From Dehalococcoidia bacterium (GTDB lineage Bacteria > Chloroflexota > Dehalococcoidia > SZUA-161), in contig JACUUS010000044.1 of assembly GCA_014859215.1 (NCBI GenBank), positions 1-14,520 of the forward strand: a stretch of DNA of 14,520 nucleotides. The letters run 5' to 3'. Positions 6,042 through 13,635 of the stretch are shown here, piece after piece (position 1 is the stretch's first letter; each line of letters begins with the position of its first letter). A program made the translations under genes and the position numbers. The notes under the pieces are model-generated. The model made no database searches and was not told where the DNA came from. It saw only the letters and a program-made list of their open reading frames with translations.

Positions 6042-7304
6042 CTACCTGACCTCCTCTGCGGCGATATCCTTTCTATAATAACAGCCCTCAAAATGTATGC
6101 TCGGGATACTCGACATCACTTTCCCGCGCGCTTCTGCGACGTCGCCCCCGGTCGCGACCACGGTGAGCACCCTGCCGCCCGCAGTCTCCACCCTCCCGTC
6201 CGCATATCTGGTACCGGCGTGGAAGACTGCCACATCCCGGCCCGTCTTATCCAGTCCTGATATGGGATAGCCGGTCCTGAACCTTCCCGGATACCCCCCT
6301 GAAGCAAGGACCACGCCCACGCAGGCGCCGTCATCCCAGCTTACCTCGACGCTGCCCAGCTCTCCTCTTGTTATAGCCAACATTATGTCGAGTAAGTCGC
6401 TCTTCAGGAGCGGCAGCTGCACCTGCGTCTCCGGGTCGCCGAAGCGCGCGTTATACTCAAGGACCTTAGGTCCCTCGTCTGTAAGCATAAGGCCGGCGTA
6501 GAGCATCCCTCTGTAGGGCCTCCCTTCGCTTGCCATAGCCCGCACCGTCGGCTCGAGGATGGTCCTGGTAAGTTCGCGGCTCAACTCGCTGTCGAAGAAG
6601 TCTGGAGGACTGTAGGCCCCCATACCGCCGGTATTAGGACCAAGGTTGCCTTCATATACGCGCTTGTAGTCCCTGGCCGCCGGGAGAGGCGCTACTGTCT
6701 TTCCGTCCGTGAAGGCAATCAGGCTGGTTTCCCTTCCCGAAAGGCACTCCTCAACCAGGACAGAACTCCCGGCGTCGCCGAATACGCGGTCGCACATTAT
6801 CTCTGAAAGAGCCTTCAATGCTTCTTCCCTGGTCTGGACGATAACGACGCCCTTCCCTGCCGCAAGCCCATCCGCCTTTATCACCAGGGGCGCAGGCTGC
6901 TCCATAATATAGTCTCGAGCTTCGTCATACGAGGAGAAGACCGCATCACGCGCACAGGGTATACCGTACTTGTGCATCAGGCTTTTGGCGAAGACCTTGC
7001 TCGATTCGATGCGGGCCGCTTCACGGTTCGGGCCGAAAGCCGGAATGCCGGACTGTTCCAGGTAATCAACGATACCGGCAGCGAGCGGCGCTTCGGGACC
7101 CACCACAACCAGGTCGACAGCGAACTCGCGGGCAGCCTTTGCCACTGATTCGAGGTCGGTGGGAGCGATATCAAGATTCTCGGCGATTTCGCGGGTACCG
7201 GCATTTCCCGGAGCCGCGAAGAGCCTGTGACTTCGGTCGCTCAGCGAGAGCTTCCACAGGATAGTATGTTCTCTTGCGCCGCCGCCCAGGACCAGCACTT
7301 TCAA
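6042..7304 (-). CDS. purD: Phosphoribosylamine-glycine ligase (GAR synthetase)
   Basis: A 420-aa PurD of the ATP-grasp superfamily, joining phosphoribosylamine and glycine with ATP (step 2 of purine synthesis). Motifs include the N-terminal MKVLVLGGGAREH, VIKADGLAAGKGVV (141-154), DYKRVYEGNLGPNTGGMGAY (212-231) and the signature VLEYNARFGDPETQ (281-294). Length is normal. The start is TTG at 7304: it gives the expected MKVLV N-terminus and has a GGAGGGG ribosome binding site. The stop abuts purE. The 96-bp gap to guaA contains no clear terminator, so it is probably co-transcribed with guaA. It is a single-function PurD, not fused to PurN or PurM. Confidence 0.96.
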   Translation of the reverse strand: MKVLVLGGGAREHTILWKLSLSDRSHRLFAAPGNAGTREIAENLDIAPTDLESVAKAAREFAVDLVVVGPEAPLAAGIVDYLEQSGIPAFGPNREAARIESSKVFAKSLMHKYGIPCARDAVFSSYDEARDYIMEQPAPLVIKADGLAAGKGVVIVQTREEALKALSEIMCDRVFGDAGSSVLVEECLSGRETSLIAFTDGKTVAPLPAARDYKRVYEGNLGPNTGGMGAYSPPDFFDSELSRELTRTILEPTVRAMASEGRPYRGMLYAGLMLTDEGPKVLEYNARFGDPETQVQLPLLKSDLLDIMLAITRGELGSVEVSWDDGACVGVVLASGGYPGRFRTGYPISGLDKTGRDVAVFHAGTRYADGRVETAGGRVLTVVATGGDVAEARGKVMSSIPSIHFEGCYYRKDIAAEEVR

Positions 7305-7346
7305 AGCTCGGGTCCCCTCCGTAGCAAGATGAGGTCCAAAGACGGA

Positions 7347-7360
7347 AACCGGGACCGGTT
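7347..7360. repeat. Inverted repeat in the guaA-purD gap
   Basis: AACCGG and CCGGTT form perfect 6-bp arms around a 2-bp centre, located about 45 bp upstream of the purD start. It could be a regulator-binding site or a small leader hairpin. No T-run follows, and nothing like a purine riboswitch was recognised in this gap. Low confidence in function. Confidence 0.3.
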
Positions 7361-7400
7361 CACGAGCTGGCAGAACATGTTCGCGTTTATGACTAAGGGA

Positions 7401-9098
7401 TTACTCCCACTCAATGGTCGAAGGGGGTTTCGAAGAGATATCGTAGACTACCCGGTTGACCTCGGGCACCTCGTTAACGATGCGGTTCGAAATGTGGGCA
7501 AGCACTTCGTAAGGCAGGCGGGCCCAGTCGGCCGTCATGGCATCGTCAGACGTGACCGCCCGGACAGCCACCATGTAACCATAAGTGCGTGAATCACCCA
7601 TAACACCCACGCTTTTGACCGGCGTCAGCACCGCGAAAGCCTGCCACAACTGGCGGTACAGGTTTGCCTTCTTTATCTCGTTCATTACGATCCAATCGGC
7701 TGCTCTCAGGATCTCCAGCCTTTCCCGGGTTACGTCCCCGATTATCCGGATAGCCAGTCCGGGTCCCGGGAATGGCTGTCTCCAGACCATATCCTGGGGG
7801 AGACCCAGCGCAAGCCCGACCTCGCGTACTTCGTCCTTGAATAGATAGCGCAGGGGCTCGACAAGGGCGAGGTTCATTATGCTCGGCAGCCCTCCGACGT
7901 TATGGTGCGTCTTGATCGTGGCCACCTCCCGGTTGCCGGTGTGAGCGCTCTCGATAACGTCCGGGTAAAGCGTACCCTGGGCCAGGAAATCCACACGCCC
8001 TATCTTGCCCGCTTCTTCCTCGAAAACCTTGACGAACTCTTCCCCGATAATGTGGCGCTTCTCTTCCGGATCAATCACTCCGCGCAGCCGTTCCAGGAAC
8101 CGATCGCTGGCATCGATCGAAATCAAGTTCATCTTCAGGTGCTTCTGGAAAGTGAGGTTCGTCCGTTCGGGTTCCTGGCGGCGTAAAAGCCCGTGGTTGA
8201 CGAAAATACAGGTCAGCTGGTCTCCGATAGCCTTGTTTACCAGGGTAGCCGTAACCGCTGAGTCCACCCCTCCCGAAAGCGCACATATTACACGCCCGGA
8301 CCCTACCTGCTCCTTTATTCTTTGCGTGCTCTCATTGACGAAACTGCCCGCTGTCCACGTACCTGAGCAGCCGCAGATGCGGTAAAGGAAATTCTGGAGC
8401 ATGGCCTTGCCCTGGGGAGTGTGAGCGACCTCCGGGTGGAACTGGACCCCGATGAATCCCTGGTCGTTGCCCATGGCGGCAATCGGGCAGTTCTCAGTAT
8501 ACGCAAGGGAGACAAACCCGGGCGGCATTTCCTCAATCCGGTCACCGTGGCTCATCCACACCGGAAGATCTGAAGGCAGGCCTGCAAAAAGCGGGGTGTT
8601 CATCTCGCTCTGGTGAAGTATGGCGAGCCCGTACTCTCGCTTGCTGCCGGGGACCACTTTGCCGCCCAGCTGGTGGGCTAACAGGTGTATGCCGTAACAG
8701 ATCCCGAGGACCGGCAAACGGCTCTCGTAAACATAAGCGGGCGCCAGGGGAGCGTCTGCTTCATAGACACCGCCGGGGCCTCCGGAGAGGATGAAACCTT
8801 TGGGGTTAAGAGGGGCAACACGTTCCCAGGGAGCGTCGTGGGGAATGACTTCGCAGTAGACCTTGCATTCACGTACCCGGCGAGCTATTAGCCAGCTGTA
8901 CTGCGAGCCGAAGTCGACCACGATAACTGCCTCGCGGTCTGCTACCGGCCTCTCCACCTCGGCGGGTGACTGCTCGCCCCGTCTCTCTTCCGCAATCTTG
9001 AGGTACGCGGCTACCTCAGCATCGCCACTGATAGCAACTCGACCGCTATCGGTTCTGCCTGTATCGCCTTCCAAACGTTCTTCCTTATCCTCGACCAA
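7401..9098 (-). CDS. guaA: GMP synthase (glutamine-hydrolysing)
   Basis: A two-part GuaA that aminates XMP to GMP using ammonia from glutamine. The N-terminal class I glutamine amidotransferase has VVDFGSQYS (60-68), the nucleophile Cys134 in LGICYG and the His221/Glu223 pair in FHPE. The ATP pyrophosphatase part has the P-loop SGGVDS (275-280), and the C-terminal dimerisation domain ends in the usual VVYDISSKPPSTIEWE. From the TTG at 9098 it has 565 aa, about 50 more than usual; the extra residues all precede the conserved domain and are polar and acidic. Another TTG at 9074 has a better AAGGAAG ribosome binding site and suits a candidate promoter, so the true start is uncertain. It is the first gene of the minus-strand purine operon. 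Confidence 0.95.
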   Translation of the reverse strand: MVEDKEERLEGDTGRTDSGRVAISGDAEVAAYLKIAEERRGEQSPAEVERPVADREAVIVVDFGSQYSWLIARRVRECKVYCEVIPHDAPWERVAPLNPKGFILSGGPGGVYEADAPLAPAYVYESRLPVLGICYGIHLLAHQLGGKVVPGSKREYGLAILHQSEMNTPLFAGLPSDLPVWMSHGDRIEEMPPGFVSLAYTENCPIAAMGNDQGFIGVQFHPEVAHTPQGKAMLQNFLYRICGCSGTWTAGSFVNESTQRIKEQVGSGRVICALSGGVDSAVTATLVNKAIGDQLTCIFVNHGLLRRQEPERTNLTFQKHLKMNLISIDASDRFLERLRGVIDPEEKRHIIGEEFVKVFEEEAGKIGRVDFLAQGTLYPDVIESAHTGNREVATIKTHHNVGGLPSIMNLALVEPLRYLFKDEVREVGLALGLPQDMVWRQPFPGPGLAIRIIGDVTRERLEILRAADWIVMNEIKKANLYRQLWQAFAVLTPVKSVGVMGDSRTYGYMVAVRAVTSDDAMTADWARLPYEVLAHISNRIVNEVPEVNRVVYDISSKPPSTIEWE

Positions 9099-9162
9099 AG
9101 ATTACCACCGTGCTATACTGAAGTCAATATTCCTGCTTCAACGTTATAGCGGAATCCCGAGA
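9099..9162. promoter_or_regulatory. Divergent control region guaA / tsaC
   Basis: Only 64 bp separate the two divergent genes. For guaA there is a candidate TTGACT (9122-9127) with TAATCT (9099-9104) after 17 bp, which would favour translation from TTG 9074. An alternative is TTGAAG (9136-9141) with TATAGC (9112-9117) after 18 bp. The region contains an interrupted inverted repeat: GCTATA (9112-9117) and TGAAG (9119-9123) match TATAGC (9145-9150) and CTTCA (9136-9140). It might be an operator controlling both directions. Promoter assignments are tentative. Confidence 0.4.
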
Positions 9163-9786
9163 GTGTCAAATCCTCCTCCACTTGAACAGCAGATTGAGCA
9201 CGCGCTTGACATACTTGGCGAGAGCGGTATCATCGCCTACCCGACAGACACCGTGTACGGCCTCGGCTCAGACCCTTATGATGAGCGGGCTGTCATGCGG
9301 GTATTCCAGGCAAAGAGGCGGCCGCACCATTTGCCCCTCCCACTTTTGATCGCGGACATATCACAGTTCTACGACGTGGCTTTGCACGTGCCTGAACCAG
9401 CCTTGCGACTGGCCCGCGCGTTCTTGCCGGAAGGCCTTACCCTGGTGCTCAAAAAGAGCGCCCGCGTCCCGGACATCGTAACCGCGGGCGGCGATACCGT
9501 GGCCATACGAATTCCCGACCATCCTGTGCCTCTTGCCCTGGTCCGCGGCCTGGGCAAACCGATAATCGGGACCAGCGCAAATATATCTGGAAAGCCGAGC
9601 CCGCTGACGGCGGGTGAGGTATCCGAACAGCTTGGGTCGGAGGTCGACTTCATCATAGACGGAGGCAGGGCTCCGGGTGGAGTCGAGTCCACAGTGATAG
9701 ACCTTACCACGCCGAGCCCGACGTTAGTCAGGCGCGGCGCGATACCGGTTGAGGATATTCGGAAAGTCTGCCGCACAATACTGTAA
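9163..9786 (+). CDS. tsaC: L-threonylcarbamoyladenylate synthase (TsaC/YrdC family)
   Basis: A 207-aa single YrdC domain. The family makes threonylcarbamoyl-AMP from threonine, bicarbonate and ATP, the first step of the universal t6A37 tRNA modification. Motifs: YPTDTVYGLG (26-35), the K.R..H.PLP loop (51-60), VAIRIPDHP (113-121), GTSANISG (136-143) and ESTVIDL (175-181). The length fits a TsaC-type enzyme without the extra C-terminal Sua5 domain. The open frame extends back across guaA, but the GTG at 9163 is the first sensible start within the intergenic gap; its ribosome binding site is weak. It is divergent from guaA and 9 bp upstream of the MFS gene, so it is probably co-transcribed with the latter. 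The partners tsaB, tsaD and tsaE are not in the window. Confidence 0.92.
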   Translation: MSNPPPLEQQIEHALDILGESGIIAYPTDTVYGLGSDPYDERAVMRVFQAKRRPHHLPLPLLIADISQFYDVALHVPEPALRLARAFLPEGLTLVLKKSARVPDIVTAGGDTVAIRIPDHPVPLALVRGLGKPIIGTSANISGKPSPLTAGEVSEQLGSEVDFIIDGGRAPGGVESTVIDLTTPSPTLVRRGAIPVEDIRKVCRTIL

Positions 9787-9795
9787 GAGGTTCTG

Positions 9796-11058
9796 GTGAA
9801 AGAAGCAGACGAACCCGTCGAGGAAGTAACCCTACCGCTGGAGACAATCGGCCGCTGGAGGTCCACCTTCAGTTCGCTTTCGATCGCGGACTACCGGTGG
9901 TACTGGTTCAGCACGCTTGGCGCGTTCACGGCGATGCAGATGTCCCTCTTCGTTCAGGGGCTGCTCATATTCGAGCTGACCAACTCCGCTGTCGCTCTCG
10001 GACTGGTCAGTGCCGCGTTCGGGGTGCCGATGCTTCTCTTCTCGCTGTGGGGAGGCGCCGTGGTGGACAGGGCGGACAAGCGAAACGTCCTCATCGTGAC
10101 TCAGGCTCTCTCATTCGCCGCAACCCTGGCAGTGGGCATACTCATCGCTTTAGACATGATATCCTTCTGGCATCTGCTGGCGGCGTCCTTCATAAATGGG
10201 CTCGTACTCTCGTTCAATCTCCCGGGCCGGCAGGCTATCCTGCCTCAGCTGGTCGGGCGCGAGCGAATCATGAATGCGGTTGCCCTGGCTTCCGGCGCAG
10301 TGAACTCAAGCCGAATCTTCGCTCCCGCTATGGGGGGACTGCTTGTGGGCTTCATGGGAATCGACGGCATATACTTTCTCATAGCTGCCTTCTACCTGGC
10401 TTCCGTGCTCTTGCTGTTCATGATTCCCGCGCTCGGGAAGCCGGTACGACCTTCATCGGTGTCCGTCCGCTCTGATATCCGCGAAGGTTTGACATACATT
10501 AAGGGAAGCCCGATCTTGCTTGGTCTGCTTGTCCTCGCTTTCGTGCCCGTAGTCTTTGGCATGCCTTACCAGATGCTGATGCCGGTCTTCGCGGTTGACG
10601 TTCTGGGCATGGGGCGCACCGAACTCGCTTTCCTGTTGGCTATGACCGGCGTCGGAGCCGTACTTGGTTCCATGGGCATAGCATCCCTGGGTGAGTTCAG
10701 GCATAAGGGGCTGCTCCTGCTGGTTTCCTGCGCACTGTTCGGGGCTTTCCTCATCTTCTTCGCCCAGTCAACCTCGTACCTCTTATCGCTGTTTTTGCTC
10801 GTAGCTGTCGGAGCTGCCAACGTTACTTATCTGACAGCCAATAACACTCTCCTCCAGGTGCATTGTGACGACGCCATGCGCGGCCGTGTTATGAGCCTTT
10901 ACATGATGACCATAGGCTTGATGCCCGTGGGCACCCTCGGCATATCGGCAATTGCCGAGTGGGCGGGAGCGCCTCTGGCTGTTGCGGCAGGAGGCGCTTT
11001 CATCCTGGTTTTCGCCCTGGCCATGACTCTATTCAGCGGGACTCTAAGAAGGTTGTAG
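9796..11058 (+). CDS. MFS transporter
   Basis: A 420-aa integral membrane protein of the major facilitator superfamily, resembling the EntS/MFS_3-type exporter group by its layout. After a ~35-residue charged cytoplasmic N-terminus, hydrophobic segments follow one another to the end, consistent with about 12 transmembrane helices and a short central loop near residues 215-232. The family motif A between helices 2 and 3 is present as GGAVVDRADKRNVL (86-99). Another loop, GRQAILPQLVGRERIMNA, is typical of this subgroup. The substrate cannot be inferred. The GTG start at 9796 has AGAGG 5 nt upstream of it, right after the tsaC stop. It is probably the last gene of a two-gene transcript. Confidence 0.9.
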   Translation: MKEADEPVEEVTLPLETIGRWRSTFSSLSIADYRWYWFSTLGAFTAMQMSLFVQGLLIFELTNSAVALGLVSAAFGVPMLLFSLWGGAVVDRADKRNVLIVTQALSFAATLAVGILIALDMISFWHLLAASFINGLVLSFNLPGRQAILPQLVGRERIMNAVALASGAVNSSRIFAPAMGGLLVGFMGIDGIYFLIAAFYLASVLLLFMIPALGKPVRPSSVSVRSDIREGLTYIKGSPILLGLLVLAFVPVVFGMPYQMLMPVFAVDVLGMGRTELAFLLAMTGVGAVLGSMGIASLGEFRHKGLLLLVSCALFGAFLIFFAQSTSYLLSLFLLVAVGAANVTYLTANNTLLQVHCDDAMRGRVMSLYMMTIGLMPVGTLGISAIAEWAGAPLAVAAGGAFILVFALAMTLFSGTLRRL

Positions 11059-11294
11059 TATGCGGATATTTGGGGTACAATTTCTGGAGTTTTGTCATCG
11101 GAAGCGTAGCTTTAAATAGCCGGGTCTGTGTGCTAGACTATCTTTTGGAGGTTTTCCAGAACCTAGAGGCAGGAGTCAGGACCTTAAGCGCTTTGTGACC
11201 TCTCGAAACAGCACGCCGGGGCATTCCTGGTTTAGGCAAGCAGTAGTCATTTTTGTTTTCCCGGTCCGAAACGCATACTCCAGGAGGTGGCCCA
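11059..11294 (+). other. 236-bp non-coding region ahead of rpiB
   Basis: No credible ORF was seen, and no tRNA, SRP RNA, tmRNA or riboswitch that I can recognise. It holds candidate promoters, a short AGGTT/AACCT stem around 11149-11164, a stem AGAGG (11165-11169)/CCTCT (11199-11203) enclosing an 8-bp palindrome AAGCGCTT (11186-11193), and the very strong rpiB ribosome binding site AGGAGGTGG at 11282-11290. It may be an extended 5' leader or contain a small RNA; neither can be shown from sequence alone. Confidence 0.5.
11111..11139 (+). promoter_or_regulatory. Candidate promoter of the rpiB-dxs operon
   Basis: TTTAAA (11111-11116) and TAGACT (11134-11139) are 17 bp apart, and a TGC directly precedes the -10, as in extended -10 promoters. 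Each hexamer matches consensus at 4 of 6 positions. A second candidate, TTGTAG (11053-11058) with TACAAT (11076-11081, 5 of 6) also at 17 bp, overlaps the end of the MFS gene. Either would give a 5' leader of roughly 150-205 nt. Confidence 0.4.
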
Positions 11295-11741
11295 ATGCGA
11301 ATTGCTGTCGGTTCAGATCATGCTGGCTTCCCGCTCAAGCAGGGGATCATTAGCCTGCTGGTAGAACTGGGGAACAGCTATGAGGACTTCGGCTGCTATG
11401 ATACGGGCTCGGTAGACTATCCGGACATAGCTCAAGCGGTAGCCGAGGGTGTATCGCAAGGCAAATTCCACCGTGGTATCCTCATCTGCTGCACCGGAAT
11501 CGGGATGAGCATAGCCGCGAACAAGGTCCCCGGCGTGCGAGCGGCGCTCTGCCATGATGTGTTCAGTGCCAGGCGCTCCCGTGAACACAATAACGCCAAT
11601 GTGCTCTGCCTCGGTGCGGGAGTGGTTGGCGAGGGTCTTGCCCGGGAAGTAGTCACAGTTTATCTGGGGTCTGACTTCGTGGGCGGACGGCACGCACGCA
11701 GGGTTGAAAAGATAGATATGATGGAATCACATCGCGTATAG
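11295..11741 (+). CDS. rpiB: Ribose-5-phosphate isomerase B
   Basis: A 148-aa RpiB (RpiB/LacAB fold) interconverting ribose 5-phosphate and ribulose 5-phosphate in the non-oxidative pentose phosphate pathway. It has GSDHAGF near the N-terminus (residues 7-12), the DTGSVDYPD segment, the anion-binding loop ICCTGIGMSIAANK with the catalytic Cys65, and REHNNANVLCLG followed by FVGGRHARRVEKI. The usual CGTGIG reads CCTGIG here, but the first Cys is the family's base. The ATG at 11295 is chosen because it gives the canonical MRIAVGSDHAG start and is preceded by AGGAGGTGG at ideal spacing; the frame is open 14 codons further upstream. It is 13 bp upstream of dxs, in the same operon. Confidence 0.95.
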   Translation: MRIAVGSDHAGFPLKQGIISLLVELGNSYEDFGCYDTGSVDYPDIAQAVAEGVSQGKFHRGILICCTGIGMSIAANKVPGVRAALCHDVFSARRSREHNNANVLCLGAGVVGEGLAREVVTVYLGSDFVGGRHARRVEKIDMMESHRV

Positions 11742-11754
11742 TGAGAACGGAACG

Positions 11755-13635
11755 GTGAGCATTCTGGACTCAATTCAACATCCCGGGGACTTGCGGAGAC
11801 TCTCTCTGCCCGAATTGACGTCGCTGGCCGAGGAGATACGGGCTGCTATTGTATCGGTCGTCACCAGGACCGGCGGACACCTGGCATCAAGCCTGGGTGC
11901 GGTTGAGCTTACTATCGCACTTCACCGCGTATTTCAGACCCCTGGCGACAAGATAATCTGGGATGTAGGGCACCAGAGTTACGCCCACAAGCTCCTCACA
12001 GGCCGCAAGGATAGATTCCACACCCTCCGCCAGTTCAAGGGCTTGTCCGGATTTCCCGATCCCGCCGAGAGCCCTCATGACGCCTTCGGCACAGGGCATG
12101 CCTCGACCTCGATATCCGCGGCGCTTGGCATGGCTGCGGCGCGCGATATGGCCGGCAAAGACTTCAACGTGGTCGCTGTCATTGGTGACGGCTCTCTCTC
12201 CGGCGGCATGGCCTTCGAGGCCCTTAACTACGCGGGCCATATTCGTAAAAGATTAATCGTCGTTTTGAATGACAACGCTATGGCTATTTCACCGAGCGTA
12301 GGAGCGGTTGCACGCACGCTGAACAGGCTCACGCTACACCCCAAGTATCGCCGGGCAAAGGAAGATGCGGGTCGTTTCATCAGGCGCATGCCGTGGGGCG
12401 CGGCGGCCTGGGGATCGATGAAACGCTTCAAAAGCGGCATAAGGGAAATGCTGATACCGACCCGGCTCTGGGAGACACTCGGTTTCAAGTATATAGGACC
12501 AGTGGACGGCCACAACATTGCCGACCTCGAAGGCGCCCTGGCGAAAGCGCGCGATTACGGAAACGGGCCGGTGTTCATCCACGTCGTAACTACGAAGGGA
12601 AAGGGTTACGAACCAGCGGAGGACGACTGTGTCAAGTTTCATGGGATTTCAGCGCGGAGCTTAGACAAGGGTTTGCCCTCGTACAGCGAAGTCTTCGGCA
12701 GCTCCCTGTTGCGCCTTTTTCGTGAGAACGAAAAGCTCGTCGCCGTCAGCGCCGCCATGATGCAGGGTACCTGCCTGAACCTTGTATCAAAGGAGTTCCC
12801 TGACAGGGTCTTTGATGTAGGCATTTGCGAACAGCATGCCGTTACATTCGCTGCCGGCATGGCCAGGCAGGGATACATTCCGGTTGTGGCGATTTACTCT
12901 ACTTTTCTTCAGAGGGCGTTCGACCAGGTGCTTCACGACGTCTGCATCCAGGAGCTTCCGGTCATCTTCGCGATCGACAGGGCAGGGATCGTGGGAGAGG
13001 ATGGGAAAACGCACCAGGGCGCTTTTGATCTGTCCTTCCTGGGTTGTATCCCTAACCTGGTGGTAGCGGCGCCCTGCGATAGAATCGAACTCGAGCACAT
13101 GCTTCACACAGCGGTAAGAATTGGCCGGCCGATGGCGATCCGCTACCCCCGCACCGCCGCGGTGACCATGAGCGAAAATGGTTCGCTCGAGGAGATCCCT
13201 ATCGGCAAAGCAAAGATACTTGCTCCCGGCGGCGACGTTGCCATAATTGCGATCGGTTCCACTGTATCCCCGGCCCTCCGCGCGTCTGAGCTTTTATCAG
13301 AGAAAGGGATCAAGGCATCGGTCCTGAATGCCCGTTTCGCGAAACCGCTGGATGAGTCTCTGATCCGTGAACTGGCGTCTCAAACCCGGCGGCTTGTCAC
13401 GGTAGAGGAGAACTCCCTGCGCGGGGGCTTCGGCAGCTCGGTACTCAATGTCGTGGCAGGTATGGCGGACGTGCGCGCCCTGTGTATCGGCCTCCCTGAT
13501 GAATTCGTCGAGCACGGCCCCCAGGCCCTTCTTCATGCAAGGTACGGCATCAATGCTGAAGGGATCGCTGAACGCCTCCTCTCGTTCTTCCCTGAACTCA
13601 CGGTTCTCGCATCTTCCAGGAGGAGCGTCAAGTGA
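11755..13635 (+). CDS. dxs: 1-deoxy-D-xylulose-5-phosphate synthase
   Basis: A 626-aa thiamine-diphosphate enzyme that condenses pyruvate and glyceraldehyde 3-phosphate, the entry step of the MEP isoprenoid pathway. Conserved features are GGHLASSLG with His42, DVGHQSYAHKLLTGR (70-84), the ThDP/Mg motif GDGSLSGG...LNDN (144-174), the cofactor-activating Glu359 in GICEQHA, and DRAGIVGEDGKTHQGAFDLS (408-427). The C-terminal transketolase-type domain has ARFAKPLDE and VEENSLRGGFGSS. Length is normal. The start is GTG at 11755, 13 bp after rpiB, with only a weak ribosome binding site, suggesting dependence on rpiB translation. Its TGA overlaps the GTG of the downstream prenyl synthase by 4 nt. Confidence 0.96.
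   Translation: MSILDSIQHPGDLRRLSLPELTSLAEEIRAAIVSVVTRTGGHLASSLGAVELTIALHRVFQTPGDKIIWDVGHQSYAHKLLTGRKDRFHTLRQFKGLSGFPDPAESPHDAFGTGHASTSISAALGMAAARDMAGKDFNVVAVIGDGSLSGGMAFEALNYAGHIRKRLIVVLNDNAMAISPSVGAVARTLNRLTLHPKYRRAKEDAGRFIRRMPWGAAAWGSMKRFKSGIREMLIPTRLWETLGFKYIGPVDGHNIADLEGALAKARDYGNGPVFIHVVTTKGKGYEPAEDDCVKFHGISARSLDKGLPSYSEVFGSSLLRLFRENEKLVAVSAAMMQGTCLNLVSKEFPDRVFDVGICEQHAVTFAAGMARQGYIPVVAIYSTFLQRAFDQVLHDVCIQELPVIFAIDRAGIVGEDGKTHQGAFDLSFLGCIPNLVVAAPCDRIELEHMLHTAVRIGRPMAIRYPRTAAVTMSENGSLEEIPIGKAKILAPGGDVAIIAIGSTVSPALRASELLSEKGIKASVLNARFAKPLDESLIRELASQTRRLVTVEENSLRGGFGSSVLNVVAGMADVRALCIGLPDEFVEHGPQALLHARYGINAEGIAERLLSFFPELTVLASSRRSVK

Noticed and set aside
7305..7400. Purine riboswitch ahead of purD
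   Set aside because: The 96-bp gap shows only a short inverted repeat and none of the conserved purine aptamer junction sequences.
8863..9162. Longer N-terminus for the TsaC-like protein
   Set aside because: The upstream frame overlaps guaA on the opposite strand; the YrdC domain starts just after GTG 9163.
11059..11294. tRNA, SRP RNA, tmRNA or known riboswitch in the gap before rpiB
   Set aside because: No T-arm, GGAAG-type SRP apex, tmRNA core, or thiamine/purine riboswitch consensus could be found by eye.
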